The notes under the pieces were generated by a model. That model made no database searches. It saw nothing but the letters and a program-made list of their open reading frames with translations, and had not been told where the DNA came from. The position numbers and the translations under genes were made by a program. 64,000 bases of DNA, taken from contig JAHLKF010000003.1 of NCBI GenBank assembly GCA_025558075.1, positions 310,001 to 374,000 on the forward strand. Reading direction: 5' to 3'. Numbering within the stretch: position 1 is the first letter of the stretch; each line of letters begins with the position of its first letter. The stretch comes from Gaertneriomyces semiglobifer (lineage: Eukaryota; Chytridiomycota; Chytridiomycetes; Spizellomycetales; Spizellomycetaceae). Positions 45,450 through 56,510 of the stretch are shown one piece after another.

Positions 45450-46033
45450 ATGAATATCAGCGTTGAACGACCGAACGCCCCCGGGGAGGCTTCCACTTCA
45501 GACCCTCCGGGTACGGCAAGGTCACCTTTTTCGGTTCGCAATGTGCGCTACATTCGCATAGGCCCTAAGACGGTCCTGCAAATGATACTATACATTCGCC
45601 AAAAGGATTTAAACTGGTTCAATGAAGCGAAGTACATGGTAAGTGTGAGTGCTTGCCATCATTATATGAGTGCAAAGACGTCTCACGACATAACGTGCAG
45701 GAAATCTTGCGAGCACTGCAGCCGCTCATCCCTCGCAAACTTGACGCAGAGCTGCTTAAAAAAGATATGGGGCTTGCGGATGTGTGTCGGATGCCTACAG
45801 CACGCCTTCAAATAGCCTACTGCTTCAAAGACGTGGAGGCGAAATACGGCATCCTTCAAACAGATCCGTCATCCACAACTTATTCCTCATACTTCTTGCA
45901 CAACCGATGTCTGACTGTAGTCGTTGAGCCGTACGATCCGGCAGACCGCAACGCTCCACCACCAGACTTTCTGGGGTTCAATTACAGGTCGACCATGAGA
46001 ATCGACGACTTTTTCGTCTCAGATCTCCTTTGA
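45450..46033 (+). CDS. Unidentified two-exon protein
   Basis: The ATG at 45450 starts a Pro/Ser-rich N-terminus, then VRNVRYIRIGPKTVLQMILY and IRQKDLNWFNEAKYM. A clean GTAAGT donor (45636) and GTGCAG acceptor (about 45702) join to EILRALQPLIPRKLDAELLK, LQIAYCFKDVEAKYGILQTD and FLGFNYRSTMRIDDFFVSDL, with the stop at 46033. The protein is about 172 residues, mixed alpha/beta, with no signal peptide or membrane helix. The codon pattern and splice sites look genuine, but I do not recognise the family. It shares a 214-bp promoter region with USE1. Confidence 0.7.
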
Positions 46034-46910
46034 GGAAGATAACCAAGAGATCCAATGACAGAGCAACCAGGCATCCCTCGCTGGTCACCCACGAAGAAGA
46101 TCATGGTTGGATAGAGATAAACGGATTACGCTGGCATCGAGCCTTCGCCTCTTGAGAGGCTCGCGTCCTCGAGGCAACGGCGAAGTCACCGGTATGTTCC
46201 GCGCATTCAATTACCACTTGGGCCATAATCGCAAGACAATACAGAACGCATCCTAGCATCCCGCGGAGAAGAGGAGCAAGGAAACAGCGGGCAAATGTAG
46301 GTTACTCAACCGCAGTTGGCCAAAACCTGCGGATATGAGGAGACCCTCCAACACCATGGCTTCGTGAAACCATTTCATTTCATAAGCCTGCTATGACCTC
46401 CGCATGGCTGCTCAATAGAATAGAATTTCTTTGTCTTTCCTTCTACATCACAAGCCAGTGGAGTTCTGGTTCAAATGATTGTTAAAGTTTGTTATCAGTT
46501 ACAGACACACATGACTGCCATGACAACCTGCGGCACAGCATCTTGCAACCATAGATACGGTGGCACAGCACTTTAGAGGAATATAAAAGCGCGACCGCGT
46601 CGCGGGCCTCTTTCCAACTTCTTTGTCATTTCAAGTCCGACTCATCAATCACAAAAACTTGTAGCAATCGTTATAAAGACTCGATGACAACTCTTACTCA
46701 ATTACAAGAACAAATCTTGCGAACATCAAGATACGGAGCGCTCAGGGGCTAGATCTCACACAGAACCAATCACAAACATGTCTGGACTCTTCAAAACACT
46801 TCTCCATTAACTGGACGGGTAGTGTCTGTCAACACGTATATATATTGGCGCGTTTTGTCGCTCGACGTATCATCTCTTCTTTCTCTTTCAGAAGCAATCA
46901 TCTCAAACGC
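46034..46910. other. Gene-poor region with a TATA promoter and no long ORF
   Basis: This is non-coding as far as I can see. It includes a short inverted repeat around 46140-46190 and, from 46582, a promoter-like segment described separately. Small ORFs after that promoter (23 codons at about 46684, 10 codons at about 46778) are the only starts. Confidence 0.45.
46582..46604 (+). promoter_or_regulatory. TATA box followed by CGCGAC/GTCGCG palindrome
   Basis: TATAAAAG at 46582-46589 is followed at once by CGCGACCGCGTCGCG (46590-46604), a perfect inverted repeat with a 3-nt spacer. A C/A/T-rich leader-like stretch follows to the first ATG at about 46684. A second AT-rich box (TATATATA, about 46837) and a strong pyrimidine tract ending in CTTTCAG (about 46868-46890) lie further on. 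Confidence 0.5.
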
Positions 46911-47370
46911 GATGTATACCGAGCCAGCATTCCGCCGCGGCGCCTTGGATGTGACATGACGCTCGTTTGTTGGTTTCCCTTCAAGTGGATCACCCTTGAA
47001 CGGACATGGCCTCCAACGCAAGCGAACCTTCATTCCTGCTGACTTGTTCATCCTGTTGGCACGGTGGCCGTTTGCTGGGTTTCCCTTCGGTGGATAACAC
47101 TGGAGGGACGTCGCTTAGCGATGTTTACCGACCCTTCACTCCTCCGCAGTGCTTGGATGCGCATGACGCCCGTTTGTTGGTTCGAGTGGATGACACTTCA
47201 TCCTGTTGGCACGGTGGCCGATTTGTTGGGTTTCCCTCCGTTGGATGACACTTCGGGGACGTCGCTTCTCAGCGATGTATACCGAGCCATCACTCCTCCG
47301 CAGTGCTTGGATGCGCATGACGCCCGTTTGTTGGTTTCCTTTCAAGTGGATGACGCTTGAAGGGACGTCT
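46911..47370. repeat. Degenerate tandem repeat, five partial units
   Basis: A core of about 40-45 bp (CGTTTGTTGGTTTCCCTTCA, then GTGGATGACACTTGAAGGGA and CGTC) recurs at about 46963, 47069, 47169, 47220 and 47322 with substitutions and small indels. Three copies are preceded by GATGTATACCGAGCCATCAC or close variants, then CGCAGTGCTTGGATGCGCAT. No reading frame is conserved between units, so it is probably non-coding. Confidence 0.75.
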
Positions 47371-47435
47371 GCCTGTGGTTGAAACTCGCTGCAAGCACAT
47401 GGCTTTCTGAGCTTTTGCAGAGCTAGGTCACATAG

Positions 47436-47820
47436 ATGTATACTTGTAAGCGCTGCGGTAAACCACTTGCTGGCGATGTCTCGCGTGATGATCATCCAGA
47501 GACGAGCCCGTTATGCACGTCCGGGAAACGTATGTCGACTGATTGATTTGTGGTAGTTAAAGATCTAGAGACTGTCTAAAGCACTCGCCGTGGCCGTGCA
47601 CGGAAAGCCTGGGAAACATTGGCTGACAAGAACAGCGGTTCTATCTCGCGACATCCATCTTGCACTCATCCGGCAGTGGATGTCGCAGTCAACTCCTTGC
47701 GGCACAACGCGATTGCTGTTACATACTGGCAATGTGAATGATGTGGGCCGTGCTCAACATGGTTTCTTCCATCCGTGCGGCTCTGTTAGTGCTGGCTTTC
47801 ATTCAAAGCGAGCCCGATGA
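47436..47820 (+). CDS. Possible small two-exon gene, CxxC N-terminus
   Basis: The ATG at 47436 gives MYTCKRCGKPLAGDVSRDDH. A GTATGT donor at 47530 and a CTAAAG acceptor ending at 47581 would join it to LAVAVHGKPGKHWLTRTAVL and a stop at 47820, about 110 residues. CKRCGK is a zinc-ribbon-like CxxC, and a second Cys follows 22 residues later. Family unknown; it could be a chance ORF next to the repeat. Confidence 0.3.
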
Positions 47821-48275
47821 ATTCATCGCGCAATCCATCGGCGGCAGCTCCCAGCAGAAGCTTCCCTCGGTCGCTATATATATAGCTCTCAAAATGGATG
47901 ACATGAAGAATTTTAACCCTGTCCTATCTAGGTTTGCCAGTCTGGTGCTTCCACCTACTGGCGAGCAGGTACATGCATATACAGCGTTTTTCCAGCCGCC
48001 CCGTTACAGGCTCCATTGGTGTTGCCTTGCCTTCTTCGTTTGCAATCTCGGTAAATGGCAGATTTTGACGACGAAGAACGCTTTAACCTTTGTGTTGTGC
48101 TCGCAGTACTGGGCACGAACTCCGCTGAGGTGAAGGTCCTGTCCTTTACCTATGGAAACTACAATTTTCTCGTTGTCAGTAATCACTCGTTGCCAACTCG
48201 ACCCCACAGTAGAATCGAGGTTGAACTATCCGTTTCCCGCAATAGCTAGCAGTTATGGCTTTACATAAGGTGAAT
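47821..48275. other. Region upstream of HEATR5/LAA1 with weak ORFs
   Basis: Two overlapping plus frames (47738-48133 and 48055-48249) read partly like protein (FIAQSIGGSSQQKLPSVAIY; MADFDDEERFNLCVVLAVLG) but lack a supported start, splice chain or family match. A TATATATA stretch lies at about 47876. Confidence 0.3.
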
Positions 48276-48578
48276 TTAGTCTTCAATTGTTACCTCCAGG
48301 TCCTTCATTCTGGCACCGCGCGTTTCTAAAAGTTTGGACGCTTGCAACCTATTGATGGACAACCACTCCCAGATCACGACTGGCAACAGCAGGTAATAGG
48401 TACGTTTAAATGTAGGCGTTATCAGTTTAGTCTGACCATTAGGCTGACGAAACAAGTCGTGATGATCGAGTAGAGGTTCAAACCGAACGTTCCAAAGACC
48501 GTCAATGGCGCCCACGGGAAGCGTCGCTGGCGCTGCATCATTGCCGCTTTCATCCGAACAAGTCACAAATCCCGTCAT
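48276..48578 (-). CDS. Possible small gene overlapping the HEATR5 start
   Basis: The open frame runs from an ATG at 48578-48576 (MTGFVTCSDESGNDAAPATL) through FKRTYYLLLPVVIWEWLSIN to LLETRGARMKDLEVTIED and the stop at 48276, 100 residues. Its ATG overlaps the preferred HEATR5 ATG (48577) in the palindrome CATG. The hydrophobic centre could be a membrane helix. Unrecognised. Confidence 0.35.
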   Translation of the reverse strand: MTGFVTCSDESGNDAAPATLPVGAIDGLWNVRFEPLLDHHDLFRQPNGQTKLITPTFKRTYYLLLPVVIWEWLSINRLQASKLLETRGARMKDLEVTIED

Positions 48579-51500
48579 GCCTGAAAGTTTTACGTTCGAC
48601 GAGGCAAGATTCATCGCCGCTGACACGCCAGAAAAGAAGGAGCTGGTCTTATTCCAATGGTTGTCCTTTCTTCAACGAGATCTGAGCCTTGTTTCTTCCG
48701 ACGTGCTGAAAACCTCTCAGACCCAATTAGAAAAGCTTCTGCTGCGGCATTTGGTATCAATGCTACCGAAACCGTCCCGTACCATACGTCGATTAGTGGC
48801 ACGCTGTCTAATTTTGATATATTCCAAGGGCGACACGAGGACCCTCTTCGATACCTTGTCCGCCCTTCAAGGGATGGTGGCCAATAAGAAGGTCGAGGAC
48901 ATGTCTCTGAGAATTGCCGCCGTGTACGCAATTGGGGCACTTACCGAGGCGCATGGCTCGAAAGTTTTGTCACTATGTGCCGAGACCGCCATTATTCTTG
49001 TCAAACTCATCAAAAATGCAAAGGAAGTGGACATTCCACTGAAGTATGAAACAACGGTTGCATTAACAAGATGCCTGCGGGGCACTGGCAAAAGTGTGAA
49101 CGAGCAACAATTGAAGGATATCGTTAAAATCGCTAAGGCTGGAGGGGCCGACAAGCTGCCATTGATACGAAGCGCCTCGTTGGAGCTTTACCAGACATTA
49201 TACGAGTGCACTTCAATGCCTCTGCCAACGAGGGCGGATGACTACGACCAAATTCTCGCCGTTGCCCAAAAATCGTTAGACTCTCGAGATAATCTGGCAA
49301 GGCGATCTGCAGCCGACTTTGTAGCGACCATATTGTGCCGGTCGCAGAAGCCAGTCCAAGCCGAGAAAAGAAAGGGGCAAAAAGCCGCCACGCAGGACAG
49401 CGCACAACCTGAGCGCAATTACTTGACAGTTGACGAAATGCTCGCCCTCCTAACGTCTCTGCACGTTAAGGCGAGCTCTGTTGAGGCGAAGGTTGGAACT
49501 ATTAATGCTTACGCTGGGACGCTACGGCGGTTGGGACTATCATTTATGCAGGCAAACTATACCATCATTGCTCGAAGCATGATAAGCCTAGCAGCGCACC
49601 CGAAGCTGACGTCAACACAACCGGAAGTGCTATTTATGCGTGAATGTTCGGAATTTCTTCTGCGAGATACCATAGGAAAGAATCTGAGCGAAGCGGCTCA
49701 GTTGCGTGCGCTAGATGCACTTGCGCAAGGTTGGTTAAGCCGGTGGCCGGCCGTGCTCTCGACGGATAGTGCTCCATCGGATGCTGCCCTCGTGTGTGTT
49801 CTGAATGAGACTGCAGCACTTTTGGTGGATCTGGGCCCTGCCGCAGCAGGCCAAGAGGTCGCCGTTGTCAAGTGCTTGGCAAACTTGTTGACACATCCGT
49901 CGCCGTCCGTCAACCTTGCACTTGGGTGGTGCCTTCGTTGTCTTTCATCTGCGCTGCCGTCGCACCTACCGAACTTTATCAATCGGCTGATGGGCTTAAT
50001 TCAAAAAGAACTTGCGGTCATCCAAGCTGACCGGCCGGAGGTCCTACAACGCTTCACAGGGTATGGCAACATCCTCGCGGCACTTATTAGTGCTGCGCCA
50101 GCCCGGCCGCTGTTCGTCTCCTATGCCACTATGGCGCGAATATTCGGCCTTGCAGTACAACTTCTCAAAACGTCCTCTTCGTCTAAAGACTTCAAAGCCA
50201 TGGCAGCGCAGAGTCGAGTGGCATGGACATTAATTGGAGCACTTATGTGCTTGGGATCGGATTTCGTAAAAGTCCATACCCCGCAATTACTTCTGATATG
50301 GAAGAACGTGTTCGCCAAAGTTTCAACCAAGGATACTAACCGGAGTTTCGCGGAATGGGAATATGCCTTGACCAGCAAGGAGGATGCGCTGGCCGCTCTT
50401 CATAGTTACCTCGTATTCAACCCAAAAGAATCACAGTCATCAGATATAGCGAAGCGCATCGCAGTCTGTCTGAACAATATGTTGTCATTCATGTTGGCGC
50501 TGCCGGCGCAGTATCCGGGAGCTCAACCATCGGGCCCAATGGCGTTTTTTGACAGTAAGATGCCGCAGCTCGAGAATCAGCTGCGGAAACGGCTACTGTT
50601 GTGTTTTCACGCAATGGACGCCCCAGCTGTGTTTGAAGCAAATCACTCGGTACTGCTACGGATAGCGATGGACGTCTTTGCACCTGATCTTGAGAAAATT
50701 CTAGATAAGGGTGGACCTCCAGTGTCCAGCGGGACTGAAAAGCTTGGGGCTTCGACCTCTCAGAACCTGTTTCTGACATCGTTGGTGAGGGGCCACACTG
50801 TTGCTGTAGCGTCTCTGTCGGCTGCGGAGGACAGAGGAATTGCCCACGTCTTCGATCGCGATAGTGACGTTCAGACCTTAGATCGACTGGTAAGATATGT
50901 CTTCGTGAAAATCACACAAATACCCACTCATTGATCATGACCCAGTTAGGGGACCCTGTTTTAGGCTCTACTGAAAACGATCCACATTGCCTTTACCTTG
51001 AGGAAGCGGCTGACAGGCGAGTCGAATCCCTGCTCACCGGTGCTGTTATTACGGTTTCTCGACCAAAGCCAGCGCCAACTAGTGTAGCACTAGTAGATGC
51101 GGCGATCGAGCTCTTTGCACTTCTACTACCATTGCAGAGTGCCGCAAGTCAGGATGCGTGCCTGGAACGATTGATTGCGGCGGCAAAGCATAGTGGATTG
51201 AGAATACCTCCAGGTCGAAAGCGAGCAACGTATGTGAATAGTGTGGCAGCAGTGATTGGGGCTCTCAAATATGCGATGGTCAAGAAGGGCTCCTTAGGAA
51301 ATGGCAGAGCTGCTGTCATTATTCGTGACCTTGTAGAGGTTTGTATGACTGTTTTGACTTTTTTTGGTTCCACGTTCACACCAAAGTTTTGTACAGGAGT
51401 CACTTATATGCTCTGATGAAGTCTATCGAGTGCTTGCGAGCGAAACTCTCGGGCGGCTTGCTCGAGTTGTCGGCACAGTTTCATTCGTCAATCCTCTTAT

Positions 51501-54500
51501 GCAGAATCTGATTGACCAAGTGGTCAAAAACCGTGATCCCGATGCCCGTGCCGGTTCAGCGTTGGCACTTGGATATATTCTCAGCTATGTTGGCGGAATC
51601 GCAGGCGCTTCCCAGCTCAAGACAATCGTCGGAATATTACATTCCCTATCAAGCGATCCGCATCCGCTAGTCCACTGCTGGGCGTTGCATGCGTTAGGAT
51701 TGGCAATTGAGAGCGCTGGATTGATGTATGGGCCATACGTCAATTCCAGTTTATCGGTTGCGCTTAAATTATATACGACCGACTCACATGAGCTGTCTGC
51801 GCCTGACGCCAACACTGCGAATGGCAATGGTAATGTAGACGTTTATCCAGCCATCGGCCGCATATTGTACGCATTGGTTGGAGTTCTTGGCCCGGAGTTG
51901 CAAATGCTCAGCAAGGTTCGCGAACTATGCTTCAGCCTGTATGAAGAGCTGAAAAACGAGGAGGACGAAGCAGTCGTCGTTCAAGCCATCCGTTGCATCC
52001 AGCACTTCATCCTGTTTGCACCAAAACATGTGGATATTTCTAGGCTGATTCCTTTTCTACAACTTCAATTGGTTGGACCTGGAGAAGGCAAAGCTCAGAT
52101 GTACCTTACTCGGAAGGCGGCGGTGACGTGTTTATATCAGCTAGCTCAACGTAATCCAGATCTCGTTTTGGATGCAGCGCTTAATAACCAGCTCGAAGAG
52201 CAGCTCTTTGCATTGCTGGACGTTGAGACAGATAGCGTCATTCGCGCTGAAATCCGGGATTGCTTACAAAGCTTGCTCAAGCATGTTGCATGTGAGAAGC
52301 CTTCAAGGTGGCTCGACTTATGTAAGACTCTACTGTCGAAAGCTGGGGCTCATGTGGCCGCTTCGGCAGCCGCGCCCCTCCCCAAAAACGAATTGGAGGA
52401 CGACGAAGGCTTTATTCAAGAAACGGACGATGCCGTTGCACCATCCGATACGGCGCACGCCGCTGTACCCAATGCCGCGCAAGTTTTGTTGTTGTTGGTA
52501 CCAAAATGGAGGACCCAAGCATTCGCTATGGTGTGTTTCCGACTTGTCCTCAAAACGGTAGCGGAAACGAAGATCCCTGAGCATTTTGACCTGCGTCTAG
52601 CGCGCCGATCCGCCATGAACTTTTCAAAGAAGCCTGATTACCTGGTGTTCCGCTTGTCGGACATGATTCGCATTGCTTTCTCGGCTGCGACGGCTACTGT
52701 CGATGATCTACGATTGGAAGGCTTGAAGGTTCTGGAGGATATACTCCAAAGGTATGCCCACGCTGAGGATCCTGACTTTGAAGAGCATGCGCTACTGGAG
52801 CAATATCAAGCCCAAATCAGTGCCGCTCTCACCCCAGCGTTTGCCGCTGATTCATCGCCAGATATACTCAGTTTGGCTTGTCATGTCTCAGCTGTCTACA
52901 TTGGAAGTGGTATCAACAAAGATCTAGCTACGCTATCTCGCGTGATCCGGCTGTTGACGGGAGTTATGGAACGGTACGCGCAGGCGGACGACGGCCACGC
53001 TTCGTCTGCATCCCCTCCCAGTCAACATGCGGACGTTCTTCTTAAGTTGTCAGTCTTGACGGCGTGGGCACGGCTACAGATAACAAGCGCGAAGTACAGT
53101 TATTTGCGAGAAATCACCCAACCAGTTCTGCCGTCACTGATGCAGCTATGGATCGCGGCTGTGACCGAATACGCTAAAATGAAAGTGGAACCGGAATTAT
53201 TGTCAGGCGGGCAAGGGGCCAATGCGCGGTTTAACTTGGATACATACGGCGAGGCCATCCGTAATGTGGTTCTGCCGGTAGGTTTGCGTGCAGCGGTTCA
53301 GAATTGATCACTCAGTAACGTATGTCGATCAAGTTCTTCGAAAGTACTTGGTTCATTATCATGCAAGCTTTGACATCACTGTGTGAGTCAGATAGAGACG
53401 TTCTGATTTCAGGCATTCACAAAGCTGGCTTGGACGCTGCACGACCCAGGATCGTAACGATCTTGTTGGGCCTCTGCATTCGAACTTTATCACACAATAA
53501 TTCGGCGGGATCCGGCGCTGCAGGCATCTCCGGGCGAATCTTTGATACCGATGTGGGCAAAGGAGCGCGTGTACTTGACATCTGCCTGGATAGCATACGA
53601 CACCTGTGTCATTGTGAACTCTTGGGTGACCGTTTCCTGGAAAAGGTACTTCCCTGTCGTTTGGTGCGTTTGATGACGCTCGCGCTTGACGATTGCCATT
53701 GTTAGGAGATATTATTGGAGCTCACAGAGTTGTTGAACCGGCTGATCACAACGGATGGCGTACTTCAACCACGTATTGTTGGGCTCATTAAAGCCGTCAT
53801 ATGTAACGCGCCGCCTTCATACTTCACAGTCAGCGTTGACGATGTTTCCGTCGTGTGGACGTAAGGATCACTCAGCATCTTCCGGCCGAATCACAGCTCA
53901 CCCACTTCTTACCAATATAGCCCGGCAGACTCCGATTCCCATCAGCCGAAGCTCAAAAACAGTATTGTTAGACCGATTTTGAAACTTCTGACGAACATGT
54001 GTGGGGAGTATATTTCTGCATTACGTGATATCCAATCCACTAGAGGTGAGTCCGCCATTGGTGATAGTTATTTCACCAGCCTTTCCTGACGTCTCTTATG
54101 CTACATCCACTGAAGTCCTTGGAGGACAAACAGATGTCGTATTTTGTACAGCCCTGGAATCTATCACTGCTCTTGCATCTACAGTTGAGCTTACACCGGA
54201 AGATCGCATGGCCGTTGTTCCTGTGGCCTTGTTTACATTATCAGGTAAGAGAGTGGTGGATGGGTGATGGCAGGCGTTTGAGTCTAACAAGGGATGCTAT
54301 AGCTGTCCTTGAATGCAACAACGTCGCACATACAATCGCAGCTAAGGCATTGTTGAGTCTCAAAGCCATCTTGGAATCCGCCGATGATGCTGGTACGTTG
54401 GTGGACCGGCAGAAAGAGGAACGGGTAAAAACGGCCCAGCTGTTGCAGGCCATGGTATCCAGTCTGCTGAACAGCGCCGAAAGCAAGCTGTGAGTCTCTT

Positions 54501-55398
54501 TGCGATGCATGACAAGATTCAGGTGCTTACACGGAGACTTAGAAGGAGCATCCCACCGTCAGATCCTCCCGAGCAGCAGATGGCAGCGACTGCCGGGGTG
54601 GCATCTCTGAAGAACACGTTACTGGCCATCGTGCTCATCATCACTACTTGTCCCCAGTTATCCCATGATGCCGATAGTCAGGAACGGCTGTTGAGGCTCT
54701 TCGCGCTTGCACTACAATCCACCAACGTTCAGGTTGGTTACTGTTAGAGTGTAACCACAAGTTCATTTTGATTCCGCCTTCTAATACTAATCCTAGATAA
54801 CCCTGGTAACTCTTCAATGTACTCGATCGTTGCTTTCATTGAGCACCAGAGAGGGTCAAACGGCCGCTTCCATCGGGGCTGCCTATGTACGGCTGCTACT
54901 TCCGCTTGTTGCAGGCTGGTTAGCCACTGGGACATCTTACGTCATTTCTGATGCTGGACCAGAGGGTCGCTTGCTCGCAGTGGAAGAAGGAATGAAGCTT
55001 TTAGTTGTGCTTTACGGAACCACTACAAGTCAAGAGAAAAGTGAGTACTAACTTCAGGTCTTCATTCGCACCTGTAAATGAGAATTACTGCTGACGCCGC
55101 GGTTTCAGGACTTGCACTATTGCAGGTGATCTTGCGCACATACTTGTGTATGATGGTGGATTCCGGCACCGAGGCCATTCCAGAGTTTCGGTCCGAAAAG
55201 GCCCGGTCACTCCATTTATTTGCATGCCAAGCGATTTTGCAGTTGGCTTCCCAGCAGCAGCAGGAATTTAGGTCAGCGATTGCGATCCTGCCTGGCGCGC
55301 AACGGGAAGCGCTACAGAGAGAGTTGCAGACTATTGCGATGGTGCAGAATGCTGCAACTAGGATACCAGCGGGCGGAAGTCTTACCGTATCCGCCTGA
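48577..55398 (+). CDS. LAA1: HEATR5 / Laa1 giant HEAT-repeat protein
   Basis: This is a roughly 2,000-residue HEAT-repeat protein that helps AP-1 clathrin traffic between Golgi and endosomes. I prefer the ATG at 48577 (MPESFTFDEARFIAADTPEK), which aligns with the animal N-terminus; an in-frame ATG at 48505 would add 24 residues. Exon 1 ends at 50889, exon 2 is 50946-51338, exon 3 is 51397-53277 and exon 4 begins at 53334; smaller exons run to the stop at 55398. Diagnostic stretches are [102 protein letters not shown] and LEQYQAQISAALTPAF. Exon edges between 53700 and 55100 are approximate. Confidence 0.93.
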
Positions 55399-55497
55399 AT
55401 ACATTAAGTAAAGCAATGATTTAAATACATACAAAGTAGGGACCCGCCGCGCAAAGTGTGTCGTAGATTTGGTCCCACGCATAACCAGTTTTGATTT

Positions 55498-56311
55498 ATG
55501 CGACGCCCAAGCATGACCGTGAATAAAGACGACTCTGATGCCAACGGTACCTTCTCCTTATTCGCCGTAACGCTCGGCGTGTGCGGAATTGGTGCGACAT
55601 GTTGGTTGCTACATCCCAGATCGTGGAGAGTTTTTAAGACAGCGGATTATTTTACACCGGTTCACATGAAAAGGAGGATTTGGGGAACCTGCACAAATGT
55701 CCGAGACAACGACAACTTCCGCTTTTTTCATCAACCACCGCTGCATCGACTGCTCCGCCGCACCGTGCCGGCGTCGGCCAAAGGTACGCCTATTTTTTAC
55801 GATGGAAGTAGTGCCATACGTGACGGATGATATGCAGAACTGAAAGATAGGACAATACATGTGAGGTTAGCGGGCATTGACGCTCCGGAAGGAGCGCATT
55901 TTGGAATGAAGGAACAGCCGTTTCACAAAGAATCTAAGGAATGGTTGTCTTCGCTAATCTTGGGGCGGCAAGTTCAAGTAAAACCCTTGAAGAGGGATCA
56001 GTATGGACGCATAGTATGTGGTTGGCTTAAGTTGATTATCTCGGATGGATCTGCTCATTCAATGGTATTTTCAGGTATCTATGGTCTGGGTGAAAAGCTG
56101 GCTGCCACCGTTTCGGCGTAATGTTTCGTTAGAGATGTTGAGAGCAGGATATGCGGTTGTTTACGAGCAGGCTGGCGCAGAGTATGACGGACAGTATGAG
56201 AAGTTTGTTGCTGCAGAAAAGCGTGCAAGAGCACAGAAGAAGGGGATGTGGATGTTGGGTGATATTATCACACCCGCCCAGCACAAGAAAATTCATCTTC
56301 GCGGCAACTAG
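55498..56311 (+). CDS. LCL3: Lcl3-type membrane-anchored SNase-family nuclease
   Basis: This is a thermonuclease-fold protein; Lcl3 is a mitochondrial membrane protein in yeast. The ATG at 55498 is followed by a membrane segment (LFAVTLGVCGIGATCWLL). A 54-nt intron (55789-55842) splits SAK from ELKDRTIHVRLAGIDAPEGA. Catalytic-type residues are visible in VRLAGIDAPE and VKPLKRDQYGRI. A second intron ends in ATTTTCAG near 56074, joining to VSLEMLRAGYAVVYEQAGAE. The end is KKGMWMLGDIITPAQHKK, matching the Lcl3 C-terminus. Length is about 220 residues. It starts 100 bp after the HEATR5 stop in the same direction and is convergent with PACRG. Confidence 0.9.
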
Positions 56312-56510
56312 TGGTCCATTCAAAGCGAGATAGGCTTAGCGAGCGAGTTGCGTAGTCAGATCCTTGTAGAAAGAATAAATTTGCGCCATCACAGGCAATC
56401 TTACCCAGTGACCGATCGGAGTAACTATCAATCCTCTAAGCCATAACTGATAGTCCATACCCTGATCGAGGCCATTGCAACAATACAACAAATCTATGTT
56501 TTCCATCTAA

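Noticed and set aside
48505..48576. Longer HEATR5 start at ATG 48505
   Set aside because: The extra 24 residues are Ser/Ala/Pro-rich and do not align with the animal N-terminus, whereas 48577 does; not excluded.
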